DNA of 38,032 nt from an uncultured Acetobacteraceae bacterium (lineage in GTDB: Bacteria > Pseudomonadota > Alphaproteobacteria > Acetobacterales > Acetobacteraceae). Shown piece by piece: positions 15,508 to 23,579 of the stretch. Location: NCBI GenBank assembly GCA_903895595.1, contig CAITUP010000062.1:1-38032 (forward strand), read 5' to 3'. A program made the position numbers and the translations under genes. The stretch's first letter is position 1; every line of letters starts with the position of its first letter. The notes under the pieces are model-generated. The model was given only the letters and a program-made list of their open reading frames with translations. It was not told the DNA's origin and made no database searches.

Positions 15508-17030
15508 CGCATCGGCGGCAGCAGGGCGGCGGCGTAGGCGACGGGGTCGGCGATCAGGATGCGCGCGGCGGCCAGATCGGCATCGCCGCCCACCGCCGCA
15601 GGGCAGGCATCGCGGATCGCGGGGACACGCGCCGGCGGAACGGGGGCGCGGGCGTTGCGGTGAGCGATGATAGCCGCCTTCATCGACTGATCGCCGTCCA
15701 CCAGCGAGTCCAGTTGCCGCTGCGTCGCGGCGTCCCCGAGGCTGGTACACAGCTGCGGCATCACGCCCAGGCCCTGAATGGGCCAGCCCCGCGGCGCCAG
15801 AATGCGGCTCCAGGTGACAAACAGTTCCCCGCCGTCCGGCAGCGGGGCGATGGTCTGCACCAGCCCCTTGCCGAAGGTCGAGCTGCCGACGACGACCGCC
15901 CTGCCCCGATCGGCCAATGCCGCCGCCAAAACCTCCGCCGCGCTGGCGGTGCGGCCGTCTACCAGGATGACGACCGGAACGCCTTCCGCCAATTCGCCGG
16001 GGGTGGAGTTCCAGACATGCTCCGCTTCCGGCGCGCGGCCGGATGTGGATGCGACCAAGCCATCCGGCAGCAGCATGTCGGCGATGGTCACGGCTTGGCG
16101 CAGCACGCCGCCGCGATTGCCGCGGAGATCGAGCACGATGCCCTCGGTCGGCCGGTCGCCCGCCAGCCCGTCCTGCAGTGTGTGCGCCAGCTGGGTATCG
16201 GTCGTATTGTTGAAGCCCGCGATCCGCACGATCAGCAGCTCGTCGTCGCGGTTGCCGAAGACCGTGTCGGGGGGCACGAGGACCCGGACAAAGGCGGATT
16301 CGTGCTGCTTCCCGTCCTTGCCGCGCCAAGTCATCGTCAGGCTGGTGTTCTCCGGCCCGGCGATCTGAGCGGAGACCAGGGCCGCGTCCACACCGCGCAC
16401 CGACTCCCCGTCCACGGCAACGATGGTATCGCCTGGGCGCACGCCGGCCACCGCTGCCGGCCCGTCGCGGACGACGTCGGCCACGGTCGCCACCTTGCCC
16501 TTCTGCATCACGCTCATGCCGATTCCGGCTCGGCCGGCGCGGCGTTCGCGGTCCTCCCCGGCTTCGGCGGGGGCGACATAGCGGGAGTAGACGTCGATAT
16601 GGCTGAACAATTCGTCGAAGAAGGCCTGCACGATCCCGGTCGTGCCGGCGCGGCGGACCGGCAGCGACACCGCCACGGCGGCGTTGGTCAGGCCGACGGC
16701 GGCCTGCACCCACCCGGCGACGGCCTCATCCTTGGGGACCGGAATTTCCGTGAGCATCCGGCCCTGGGAGAGCAGGCGCAGCCGAGAATCGCGGAGTTCG
16801 GTGGCGAGCTTGGGATCGAGCGCGGTCAGCCCCCGCAGCCCCCATTGCGTCAGCCGCGACACCGGTTCGGGATCGAGGATACGCGGCACCATGAACGACA
16901 GCGCCGCGGTGTAGACGCTGGTCGCTACCTGCGTATCGAAGCCGCTGAGTGCCTGAGGGTCCGCGTGCGCGGCGTGTCCGCCCCATTGGGCGGCCAGCAG
17001 CAGCACAAGCAGAAGGCCGGTGCGGATCAT
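15504..17030 (-). CDS. S41 family (C-terminal processing) serine protease
   Basis: A 508-aa exported protease of the CtpA/tail-specific family. Residues 1-23 are a signal peptide (MIRTGLLLVLLLAAQ, cleavage near AHA-D). An N-terminal helical region is followed by a PDZ domain at about 165-250 (GIGMSVMQKGK and VAGVRPGDTIVAVDGESV), then the catalytic domain with DLRGNRGG at 301-308, nucleophile Ser 363 (GRTASAAEV) and general base Lys 388 (STFGKGLVQT). Both catalytic residues are present. Its ATG overlaps the rnr stop codon in ATGA, so it is translationally coupled to RNase R. It probably processes periplasmic or membrane proteins. Confidence 0.93.
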   Translation of the reverse strand: MIRTGLLLVLLLAAQWGGHAAHADPQALSGFDTQVATSVYTAALSFMVPRILDPEPVSRLTQWGLRGLTALDPKLATELRDSRLRLLSQGRMLTEIPVPKDEAVAGWVQAAVGLTNAAVAVSLPVRRAGTTGIVQAFFDELFSHIDVYSRYVAPAEAGEDRERRAGRAGIGMSVMQKGKVATVADVVRDGPAAVAGVRPGDTIVAVDGESVRGVDAALVSAQIAGPENTSLTMTWRGKDGKQHESAFVRVLVPPDTVFGNRDDELLIVRIAGFNNTTDTQLAHTLQDGLAGDRPTEGIVLDLRGNRGGVLRQAVTIADMLLPDGLVASTSGRAPEAEHVWNSTPGELAEGVPVVILVDGRTASAAEVLAAALADRGRAVVVGSSTFGKGLVQTIAPLPDGGELFVTWSRILAPRGWPIQGLGVMPQLCTSLGDAATQRQLDSLVDGDQSMKAAIIAHRNARAPVPPARVPAIRDACPAAVGGDADLAAARILIADPVAYAAALLPPMR

Positions 17031-19033
17031 CCGCGGCGGGACCGCTTCCGCTCCGGCACGCCCTGCATGATGTGGAACACCAACCCGCCGGTGACGGGTG
17101 TGGCTTCCACGAGGCGCACCTCCACATCCTGCGCCAATCTGAAGACCAGGTGGCTGCGTCGGCCGGTCAATGTCTGCTCCCCCTCATCGTGTTGCCAGTA
17201 GTCGTCGGGCAGGCTGGAGATCGGAACGATCCCGCTGGCGCCGCTGTCGGAGATAGTGACGAAAAGGCCGAATCGCGTCACCCCGGAAATGCGGGCATCG
17301 AAGCGTTCGCCCACTTTTTCCGCCATATATGCGGCGAGGTAACGGTCGATCGCGTCCCGTTCGGCCAGTTGCGCCCGACGTTCGGTGCCGGTGATGTGGT
17401 CGGCGGTGTCGGGGAAGTCGGCGGTTTGACTTTGGACAAGTCCATCGTCCCCGAGTCGCAAGCCCGCGATCAGTGCCCGGTGCACCAGCAGGTCCGCGTA
17501 ACGGCGGATCGGGCTGGTGAAATGGGCATAGCGGGTCAGCGCGAGGCCGAAATGACCGATATTGTCGGGGCTGTAGGCGGCTTGGGATTGGCTGCGGAGC
17601 ATGACCTCGTTCACCATCGGCGCTTCCGGGGTGTCGGCCACGAGTTTCAGGACATGGTCCAGGTCGCGCGGATGCACCTGGTCGCCGGGCGGCAGGGAAA
17701 TGCCCATGGCGGACAGGAAGGTGCGGAGGTTCGCGAGCTTCTCCTCCGTCGGCGGGGCGTGGACGCGGTACATGCAGGGTTGGTGGAGGCGTTCCAACTC
17801 CTCGGCCGCGGCGACGTTGGCCAGGACCATGAACTCCTCGATCAGGCGGTGGCTGTCGAGGCGGGCGCGGGGTTCGACGGACAGGACCTTGCCAGCGTCG
17901 CTCAGGACGACCTTCCGTTCCGGCAGATCGAGGTCCAGCGTGCCCCGCCGCGTCCGTTCCGCGATCAGCGCTCGGTACGCCGCGTACAAGGACGGGAACT
18001 GCTCGGGGTCCATTTGTTCGTAGGTCATGCGGGCGGCGCTGCGCATCAGGCCGCGGCCGAAACGGTGGCGGGTTTTGCGGCCGGCGGCGTCGATGCGCAT
18101 CTCGACGAACAGGCAGCCGCGATCCTCGTTGGGGCGGAGCGAGCACCAGCCGTTGGAGAGAGCCTCCGGCAGCATCGGCACGACGCGGTCGGGGAAGTAG
18201 ACGCTGTTGCCGCGGGTGCGGCCGGAATGATCGAGGGCGGAGTCCGGGCGGACGTAGTGGGCGACATCGGCGATGGCGACGATCAGGCGGAAACCGTCGC
18301 CGTCCGGTTCGGCGAAGACGGCGTCGTCGAAGTCGCGGGCGTCCTCGCCGTCGATGGTGATCAGGGGGATGTCGCGCAGGTCGGTGCGGTCGCCGAGGGC
18401 GACTGCCTCGGCGGTCTCGGCTTCGACGATGGCGGCTTCGGGGAAGACGACGGGGATGTCGTGGGTGTGGATGCAGATCAGGCTGACGGAGCGGGCGTCG
18501 CCCATGTGGCCCAGGACCTCGATCACGCGGGCGGGTTTCAGACCGAGGCGGTGGTGGTCGGGCAGCGGTTCGGCCAGCACGATCTCCCCATCCTTGGCGC
18601 CGTTTTCGCCGCCGATGGGCACGATCCATTCGGCTTTGGAGCGGCGGTCGGTGGGGACGATGCGGTGCTCGAAGCGGCCGGGTTTGAAGACGCCCAGCAC
18701 GCGGGCAGGGGTTTCGGAGATGCGCTTGATGGTGCGGCCGTCGTAATGGCCGGGGCCGGCGGGGGACAGGCGGGCGAGAATCCGTTCCCCCGGCGCGAGG
18801 GCGGCTCGGCCGGGTTGTTCGGGGCGCATGTGGATGACGGGGGGCGGGCCTTGGTCGGAGTCCCACTCGACCGGGCGGGCCATGGCGTCGCCGTCGTTGT
18901 CGGTGCCGACGATGCGGACGATGGCGGTTTCGGGGAGGGAGGCACCGTAGCGGCGGCGCGGGGCTTTGCCTTCCCGGTCCTTGTAGGACGGACGGCCGGC
19001 CTTGCGGCCCCGGTGCGGGATCTTCTTCGCCAT
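17027..19033 (-). CDS. rnr: Ribonuclease R, lacking the N-terminal helix-turn-helix
   Basis: A 3'-to-5' processive exoribonuclease of the RNB/RNase II family that degrades structured RNA. The 668 aa contain a basic tail at 1-30, cold-shock-like domains (ASLPETAIVRIVGTDNDGDA onward), the RNB domain with catalytic acidic residues in IDGEDARDFDDA (Asp 228, 231, 234, 236, 237), and a C-terminal S1 domain (ARISGVTRFGLFVTISDSG). RNase R usually has about 80-100 more residues at the start, forming a winged helix; these are missing. ATG 19033 is chosen because AAGGA lies 6 nt upstream; the TTG just before it is less likely. The product is therefore short by design or by loss. Confidence 0.95.
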   Translation of the reverse strand: MAKKIPHRGRKAGRPSYKDREGKAPRRRYGASLPETAIVRIVGTDNDGDAMARPVEWDSDQGPPPVIHMRPEQPGRAALAPGERILARLSPAGPGHYDGRTIKRISETPARVLGVFKPGRFEHRIVPTDRRSKAEWIVPIGGENGAKDGEIVLAEPLPDHHRLGLKPARVIEVLGHMGDARSVSLICIHTHDIPVVFPEAAIVEAETAEAVALGDRTDLRDIPLITIDGEDARDFDDAVFAEPDGDGFRLIVAIADVAHYVRPDSALDHSGRTRGNSVYFPDRVVPMLPEALSNGWCSLRPNEDRGCLFVEMRIDAAGRKTRHRFGRGLMRSAARMTYEQMDPEQFPSLYAAYRALIAERTRRGTLDLDLPERKVVLSDAGKVLSVEPRARLDSHRLIEEFMVLANVAAAEELERLHQPCMYRVHAPPTEEKLANLRTFLSAMGISLPPGDQVHPRDLDHVLKLVADTPEAPMVNEVMLRSQSQAAYSPDNIGHFGLALTRYAHFTSPIRRYADLLVHRALIAGLRLGDDGLVQSQTADFPDTADHITGTERRAQLAERDAIDRYLAAYMAEKVGERFDARISGVTRFGLFVTISDSGASGIVPISSLPDDYWQHDEGEQTLTGRRSHLVFRLAQDVEVRLVEATPVTGGLVFHIMQGVPERKRSRRG

Positions 19034-19169
19034 CAAGCTTCCTTTGGCTGCGTTCCCGCGTTCATGATAGCCGGTGCGACGAGCTTATAGCACGCCGCTG
19101 GGGAGTCGTCGGTGGGTTTCATGCCTTCCGCAACCGCGATACCATGCCCCCCTGTACCCGAGACACAGC

Positions 19170-19330
19170 ATGATCGTCGGTCTGACCATCCGCAATTTCA
19201 AAGGTATCCGGTAGATCGTGGGCCTGCCGTTGCGCGCCTTTGTTGGTCGGGTCGAACGGGTCGGGGACGACGTCGTTCCTGGATGCGGTGGATTGTGTCC
19301 GGGATTGTCGGATCGGCGGGCCGACCTTCG
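19170..19330 (+). pseudogene. Remnant of an AAA-family (RecF/OLD-like) ATPase gene
   Basis: From 19170 the frame reads MIVGLTIRNFKGIR, the usual start of AAA_21/RecF-like ATPases, then meets a TAG stop at 19212 and runs on as IVGLPLRAF. After a frame change near 19239 comes LVGSNGSGTTSFLDAVDCVRDC, a Walker A region in which the essential Lys is replaced by Thr (GSNGSGTT). Nothing recognisable follows past about 19330. A stop codon, a frameshift and a lost P-loop lysine together show a dead fragment. The rest of the 511-nt gap between rnr and the CoA-transferase gene shows no gene. Confidence 0.65.
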
Positions 19331-19544
19331 CGCCGCGGCTCGAGCCTATCCAAAATCTTGTGCGATCGGTCATTCCAGCGCCTGAGATCAGGCGTCGAAG
19401 TGGCCGGTCACACAGGATTCCGGTTAAGCTCGGACGGATGTTCGAACCTCTCCTCCGCCCGACCAGACTTACGGCACGATACCGAGCAACCACCTCGCCC
19501 CCCTTCGACAGGCTAGGATTTTAGCGCCCGTGCACGGCTCCTAC

Positions 19545-20792
19545 CTACCCCATCTTCACCGCCCCACTCCCCCGCAACCCCTCAACTGCTGCATCCCCGT
19601 AGCCCAACACCTCCCGCAGCACCCATTCCGAGTGCTCCCCCAGCCCCGGCGCCGCAACGGGGTCGGCCAGCGGCGTGCCCTCCATCCGGAACGGCAGCCG
19701 AATGTTCGGTACAAAACCCTCCACAGGGTGCGGGATCGTGCTCATCAGTTCCCTGTCCCGCATTTCCGTGGACCCGAACGCCTCGGCAATGGAATTGATT
19801 GCCCCGCCCGGCACCCCTGCCTCCCGCATCCGTCCGAGCCAATGCGTTCGGCTCTTTTTCAACAGAATGCCGGAGACAACGGCTAGGATCTCATCCCGGT
19901 GCTCGATCCGGCCCGATGTCGAGGCATAAACCGCATTATCCGCCAGATCCGGCCGGTCCAGGACCCGCGCGGCCAGCCGGTTCCAGGTGCGATCGTTGGC
20001 ACAGGCGATGAACAGCGGTCCATCGGCGGTATCGAACGCCGCCGTCGGCACGGTGTCGCGGCTGGCGTTGCCGAAACGGGACGGTTCCTGCCCGCTGAGC
20101 AAATAGTTCAGCGCGTGGAACCCGACCATGGTCACGGCGGTGTCGAACAGCGCGTTCTCGATATACTGCCCGCGCCCCAAACGCTCCCGAGCGAACAGGG
20201 CGGCCTGGACGGCGTTGCAGGTCATCATCGCGGTCGCCATGTCCATGATCGACGGTCCCGCGCGCACGCCGACGCGGTCCGCGTCCCCGTTCATCGCCAT
20301 GAAACCGGACTCCGCCTGGGTGATGGGATCGAACCCCAGCCGGTCCTTCAGCGGCCCGCTGCGCCCGTAGGCGGACACGGAACAATAGATCAGCCGGGGG
20401 TTCCCCGCCGACACGGTCGGATAGTCCAACCCGAACCGCGCCATGACTCCGGTGGAGAAATTCTCCAACACGACGTCGGATTTGGCGACGATGTCGCGGG
20501 CCACCGCGATCCCGGCCTCCTGCTTCAAATCGATGGCGATGGAGCGCTTGTTACGGTTGGTCCACAGGAACGGGCCGCTCTGGTCGTTGCCCACCTTGGG
20601 GCGGAGGTTGCGAAAATCGTCGCCGCCGTCGGCTTTCTCGATCTTGATCACCTCGGCGCCGAGGTCGGCGAGGATCATGCTGCACAGCGGCCCGGCGATG
20701 AAATGGCTGAAATCCGCGACGCGAATGCCGGCCAGGGCCAAGGGGGCGCCGGCGGGGCGGGGCGTGTGGGGTGAGAGTACCGGTCGGTTCAT
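19545..20792 (-). CDS. CaiB/BaiF (family III) CoA-transferase
   Basis: A 415-aa enzyme that moves CoA from one acyl-CoA to a carboxylic acid, of the formyl-CoA/carnitine CoA-transferase fold. Landmarks are LAGIRVADFSHFIAGPLCSMILADLGAEVIKIE near the start, NRNKRSIAIDLK, the probable catalytic Asp 184 in GPSIMDMATAM, and GVPGGAINSIAEAF in the C-terminal part. Length is normal. AGGAGG sits 5 nt before the ATG, an excellent ribosome-binding site. Its substrate cannot be told from sequence. The upstream region holds an operator-like motif shared with the LysR/DUF1127 region, so it may belong to the same regulon as the pca genes. Confidence 0.93.
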   Translation of the reverse strand: MNRPVLSPHTPRPAGAPLALAGIRVADFSHFIAGPLCSMILADLGAEVIKIEKADGGDDFRNLRPKVGNDQSGPFLWTNRNKRSIAIDLKQEAGIAVARDIVAKSDVVLENFSTGVMARFGLDYPTVSAGNPRLIYCSVSAYGRSGPLKDRLGFDPITQAESGFMAMNGDADRVGVRAGPSIMDMATAMMTCNAVQAALFARERLGRGQYIENALFDTAVTMVGFHALNYLLSGQEPSRFGNASRDTVPTAAFDTADGPLFIACANDRTWNRLAARVLDRPDLADNAVYASTSGRIEHRDEILAVVSGILLKKSRTHWLGRMREAGVPGGAINSIAEAFGSTEMRDRELMSTIPHPVEGFVPNIRLPFRMEGTPLADPVAAPGLGEHSEWVLREVLGYGDAAVEGLRGSGAVKMG

Positions 20793-20860
20793 GGCGTCCT
20801 CCTGGAGATTGGGGGCAGCATCGCGCGAATTACCGGGGTTGCCCAGGGTGTCGTGGTGTT

Positions 20861-20881
20861 ATCGATAATATCGATGTATCG
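20861..20881 (+). promoter_or_regulatory. Operator-like motif, copy A (CoA-transferase / small-protein divergent region)
   Basis: ATCGA-N6-CGATGTATCG lies in a marked AT-rich island. The same 21-nt pattern, in the same orientation and with the same internal spacing, occurs at 22092-22112 (17 of 21 identical), and the next 18 nt are also alike (12 of 18). The dyad CGAT-GT-ATCG suits a dimeric regulator. The best candidate protein is the LysR product encoded between the two copies. Confidence 0.6.
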
Positions 20882-20969
20882 TATGTTGTTTATCTATTTC
20901 CAAGATACAGACCAGCCGCCCTATCTTTCTCCCGACGGCAAGAGATGCCGGAACCTATGGAGAAAAACG

Positions 20970-21149
20970 ATGTTCATGCTCCTGCCCACCCAGCCCGACC
21001 TCGAACCCAGCGAAAACCCCGCCGTCCTGCTGCGGGAAGCGTTCCAGTCCATCGCCGAAACGCTGAAGGGCGCGGCGAAATCCATGTTCGCCGCACCGAT
21101 CCGGTTTTCCTCGGTCGATCACGACGCGATGATGCGGATGCCATTCTGA
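20970..21149 (+). CDS. Small protein of unknown function (59 aa)
   Basis: I do not recognise this family. The 59-residue product begins MFMLLPTQPDLEPSENP, has an amphipathic helical middle (AVLLREAFQSIAETLKGAAK) and ends MMRMPF. It has no signal peptide or membrane span. It is supported as a real gene by GGAG placed 7 nt before the ATG, by an upstream region resembling that of the DUF1127 gene, and by its fit in the space between two minus-strand genes, ending 3 nt before the LysR stop codon. The frame is open earlier, but those residues fall in the AT-rich regulatory region. It could be a small regulatory or stress protein like the DUF1127 group, though no homology is visible. Confidence 0.55.
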   Translation: MFMLLPTQPDLEPSENPAVLLREAFQSIAETLKGAAKSMFAAPIRFSSVDHDAMMRMPF

Positions 21150-21152
21150 CCG

Positions 21153-22079
21153 TTACGCGGCACCTTCGATATCCCGGCCGATCTGGAACAACTGCTCCCG
21201 CAGCCATTTCGCGCCGGGTTCGGCGTCCGACACTCCGCCCCAGAACAGTTCGGAATTCCACGGCGGCAGCGAGACGGGTGGCTGCAGCACCGCCAAATCC
21301 TCAGTGCCCGCCAGCAATTCCGCGATCCGTTTCGGCATGTGCCCGATCAGATCCGTCCGCGCCACGATATGCGGGACCAGATGAAAATCCGAGACCGTCA
21401 CCGCCACCCGCCGTCGCAGCCCCTGAGTCGCCAAAACCTCGTCCACGATCCCGCGATCGTCGGCCGCCAGAGTCACCAGCACATGCGGCGCGGCGACATA
21501 GGCCTCCAGCGATAATGTCCCATCGGCGGACAGCAGCGGATGATGCGCGCAAACCACGCACAGGTAAGAGTCGGAATAGAGCGCCCGCCGCCGGATGCGC
21601 TTCGGCACGTTGCGGAACGAACCGATCAGCAGATCCATCTCCCCCCGATCGAGCAGATCGAACGCATCGCGCTTGTCCAGCACCGAAATCCGCACGTCGA
21701 TCCCCGGTGCCTTCTCCCGCAGCACCGCCAGAAACCGAGGCAGCACCAGCGTCGCCGGGTGATCGCTCGTCGCGATCCGATACACCGCGCGCGCCACGGA
21801 CGGATCGAACCCCGCCTCGGCATCGAACACCTCCCGCACCCGAGCGAGAACCTCGCTGACGGAACGGTTCAGCGCTACGGCTTTTTCAGTGGGGCGCATC
21901 GCCGCGCCGGGCACCCGCACCAACAGTTCGTCCTTGAACGTCAACCGCAACCGGCCGAGCGCCGCACTCATCGCCGGCTGCCCCAGCCCTACCCGCAATC
22001 CCGCGCGGGTCACGTTCCGCTCGGCCATCAAAGCCTCGAACGCCACCAGCAGGTTGAGATCGACGGATGCGAGGTTCAT
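21153..22079 (-). CDS. LysR family transcriptional regulator
   Basis: A 308-aa regulator with the N-terminal winged helix-turn-helix (VDLNLLVAFEALMAERNVTR, then LGQPAMSAALGRLRLTFKDELLVR, about 5-62) and a periplasmic-binding-type effector domain (about 90-300). The style is that of the NodD/NahR-like group. Start 22079 (MNLASVDLNLL) is chosen by fit to the family; an ATG four codons earlier (22091) is possible and neither has a strong ribosome-binding site. It is divergent from the DUF1127-phasin-pcaHGB operon, the usual arrangement for a LysR activator of aromatic breakdown. Copies of an AT-rich motif flank its gene on both sides. Confidence 0.92.
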   Translation of the reverse strand: MNLASVDLNLLVAFEALMAERNVTRAGLRVGLGQPAMSAALGRLRLTFKDELLVRVPGAAMRPTEKAVALNRSVSEVLARVREVFDAEAGFDPSVARAVYRIATSDHPATLVLPRFLAVLREKAPGIDVRISVLDKRDAFDLLDRGEMDLLIGSFRNVPKRIRRRALYSDSYLCVVCAHHPLLSADGTLSLEAYVAAPHVLVTLAADDRGIVDEVLATQGLRRRVAVTVSDFHLVPHIVARTDLIGHMPKRIAELLAGTEDLAVLQPPVSLPPWNSELFWGGVSDAEPGAKWLREQLFQIGRDIEGAA

Positions 22080-22091
22080 GGCATTGTCCAT

Positions 22092-22112
22092 ATCGAAAAA
22101 TACGATGTATCG
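22092..22112 (+). promoter_or_regulatory. Operator-like motif, copy B (LysR / DUF1127-phasin-pca divergent region)
   Basis: The second copy of ATCGA-N6-CGATGTATCG, 75 nt before the DUF1127 start codon and at the 5' edge of the LysR gene, where an autoregulatory site would be expected. A further ATCGAT palindrome follows at 22123-22128. It overlaps the alternative upstream start codon of the LysR gene, which argues for the shorter start. Confidence 0.6.
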
Positions 22113-22186
22113 AATATCATCTATCGATTTTAACAATTCCCGGCAAGGCGGCATTCTGCGTTCGCACCCCAACAGGAGCCAATCCA

Positions 22187-22402
22187 ATGTCCACCACCAC
22201 CTCCCACCCGCACATCCCGGCCATTACGATGCCGTCGTTCCGGGCCGCTATCGGGACCCTGCGGACCTGGGTCCAGCGGGCCCGCAAGCGGGCGCGGGAT
22301 CGCGACGCCTTGGCCTTGCTGAGCGACCGGGAACTCCGCGACTTCTCCGCCGACCGCTGGACGATTGGGCAGGAAGTGTCGAAACCCTTCTGGCGCGGTT
22401 AA
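22187..22402 (+). CDS. DUF1127 domain-containing small protein
   Basis: A 71-aa protein whose C-terminal half (DRDALALLSDRELRDF, then KPFWRG) fits DUF1127, a small Arg-rich alpha/gammaproteobacterial domain sometimes linked to RNA turnover and to phosphate or carbon metabolism. The N-terminal half is poorly conserved (MSTTTSHPHIPAITMPSF). AGGAG lies 8 nt before the ATG. It is 63 nt before the phasin gene with no terminator seen, so it is likely the first gene of the phasin-pca transcript. The upstream AT-rich region carries the motif shared with the 59-aa small-protein gene. Confidence 0.8.
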   Translation: MSTTTSHPHIPAITMPSFRAAIGTLRTWVQRARKRARDRDALALLSDRELRDFSADRWTIGQEVSKPFWRG

Positions 22403-22465
22403 ACTGTCGCTTGAGTCGCCCCCTCCGCGCGCGTAGTTTGACGCTCCGTAGCGAAGGACGATCCC

Positions 22466-22876
22466 ATGCCCGACTTCAGCGATTTCACGAAGCTGTTCGC
22501 CAATATGAAGCTGCCGGCGGCCCCGAATATGGACGCGTTCGTCTCGGCCAGCCGCCGGAATATGGAGGCGTTTACCGCCGCCAACCGCATCGCGCTGGAA
22601 GGCGCTCAGGCCGTCGCGAAGCGGCACATGGAAATCATGCAGCAAGGCATGACGGACATGTCCGACGCCATGCGGTCGATGGCGCTGCCGGAAGACCCGC
22701 AGGCCAAGGCCGCCAAACAGGCGGAAATGCTGAAGCACGCGTATGAGCAGGCGGCGGCAAACATTAAAGAACTCGGCGACCTGATCCAACGCTCCAACGC
22801 CGAGGCGATCGAACTGCTGAACCGGCGCTTCGCGGAGTCCATGGAAGAGGTCAAAGCACTGTCCGAGAAGGCCTGA
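22466..22876 (+). CDS. Phasin family protein
   Basis: A 136-aa helical protein of the phasin family, members of which coat polyhydroxyalkanoate granules. The sequence is Met/Ala/Gln-rich with typical phasin stretches: MDAFVSASRRNMEAFTAANR, AVAKRHMEIMQQGMTDMSDA, and a C-terminal helix, SNAEAIELLNRRFAESMEEV. GAAGGA lies about 7 nt before the ATG. Its stop codon is 1 nt before the pcaH start, so the two are cotranscribed. A phasin in an aromatic-degradation operon suggests that acetyl-CoA from ring cleavage is stored as polymer; this is inference. Confidence 0.88.
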   Translation: MPDFSDFTKLFANMKLPAAPNMDAFVSASRRNMEAFTAANRIALEGAQAVAKRHMEIMQQGMTDMSDAMRSMALPEDPQAKAAKQAEMLKHAYEQAAANIKELGDLIQRSNAEAIELLNRRFAESMEEVKALSEKA

Positions 22877-22877
22877 G

Positions 22878-23576
22878 ATGACCGAAGACTACCGCCCTTA
22901 CGCCGCTGGCAGCCAGCCGTCGCTGGACACGCCTGACTACCGGAGTACCGCCAAGCGGCATCCGCTGCGGCCGCGCCACCCGATGCCGCAGACGATCACG
23001 GAAACCTCCGGCCCGCGGTTTTCGCAACGGCTGTTTCCGGCCACGACCGATCTGACCACCAGCACCAACGGCAAACAGGCGCTGGGCGAGCGGATCGTCG
23101 TCGCCGGCCGCGTCCTGGATGAGGACGGGCGCCCGGTGCCGCACACGATGATCGAGGTTTGGCAGGCAGGTGCCTCCGGCCGATACGACCATCCTGGCGA
23201 CCAGCACGATGCACCGTTGGATCCGAACTTCCATGGCGACGGACGAGTCTACACGGATGCGGATGGCGCGTACTCCTTCCTGACCATCCGCCCCGGCGCC
23301 TATCCGTGGCCGAACCATCGCAACGCGTGGCGACCCACCCATATCCATTTCTCGTTCTTCGGCCCGGCCTTCGCCACACGGCTGATCACCCAGATGTATT
23401 TCCCCGGCGATCCGCTGCTGCCCTTGGACCCGATCTTCAACGGCGTCCCCGATCCCGTCGCCCGCGACCGCCTGATCGCCCAGTTCGACATCGGCCTTAC
23501 CCAGCCCGATTACGCGCTCGGCTACCGCTTCGACGTGGTCCTGCGCGGCCGCGGCGCCACGCCGATGGAGGGTTGA
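22878..23576 (+). CDS. pcaH: Protocatechuate 3,4-dioxygenase beta subunit
   Basis: The iron-bearing subunit of the intradiol dioxygenase that opens protocatechuate to 3-carboxy-cis,cis-muconate. At 232 aa it has all four ferric-iron ligands at the canonical spacing (39, 13 and 2): Tyr 103 (SGRYDH), Tyr 142 (GAYPWPN), His 155 and His 157 (WRPTHIHFS), with Arg 152 in the usual active-site position. The N-terminal extension (HPLRPRHPMPQTITETSGP) is typical of the beta chain. It starts 1 nt after the phasin stop codon and ends 3 nt before pcaG. Confidence 0.97.
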   Translation: MTEDYRPYAAGSQPSLDTPDYRSTAKRHPLRPRHPMPQTITETSGPRFSQRLFPATTDLTTSTNGKQALGERIVVAGRVLDEDGRPVPHTMIEVWQAGASGRYDHPGDQHDAPLDPNFHGDGRVYTDADGAYSFLTIRPGAYPWPNHRNAWRPTHIHFSFFGPAFATRLITQMYFPGDPLLPLDPIFNGVPDPVARDRLIAQFDIGLTQPDYALGYRFDVVLRGRGATPMEG

Positions 23577-23579
23577 GCG

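Noticed and set aside
14763-19090. Long plus-strand frames (14763-17201 and 16949-19090) opposite the S41 protease and rnr genes
   Set aside because: Shadow frames of well-supported genes with intact catalytic motifs; compositional artefacts.
19119-19493. A 124-codon minus-strand frame between rnr and the CoA-transferase gene
   Set aside because: No recognisable motif; it is opposite the ATPase remnant and likely chance.
22130-22789. A minus-strand frame opposite DUF1127 and phasin genes
   Set aside because: It runs antisense to two recognised families and has no recognisable domain.
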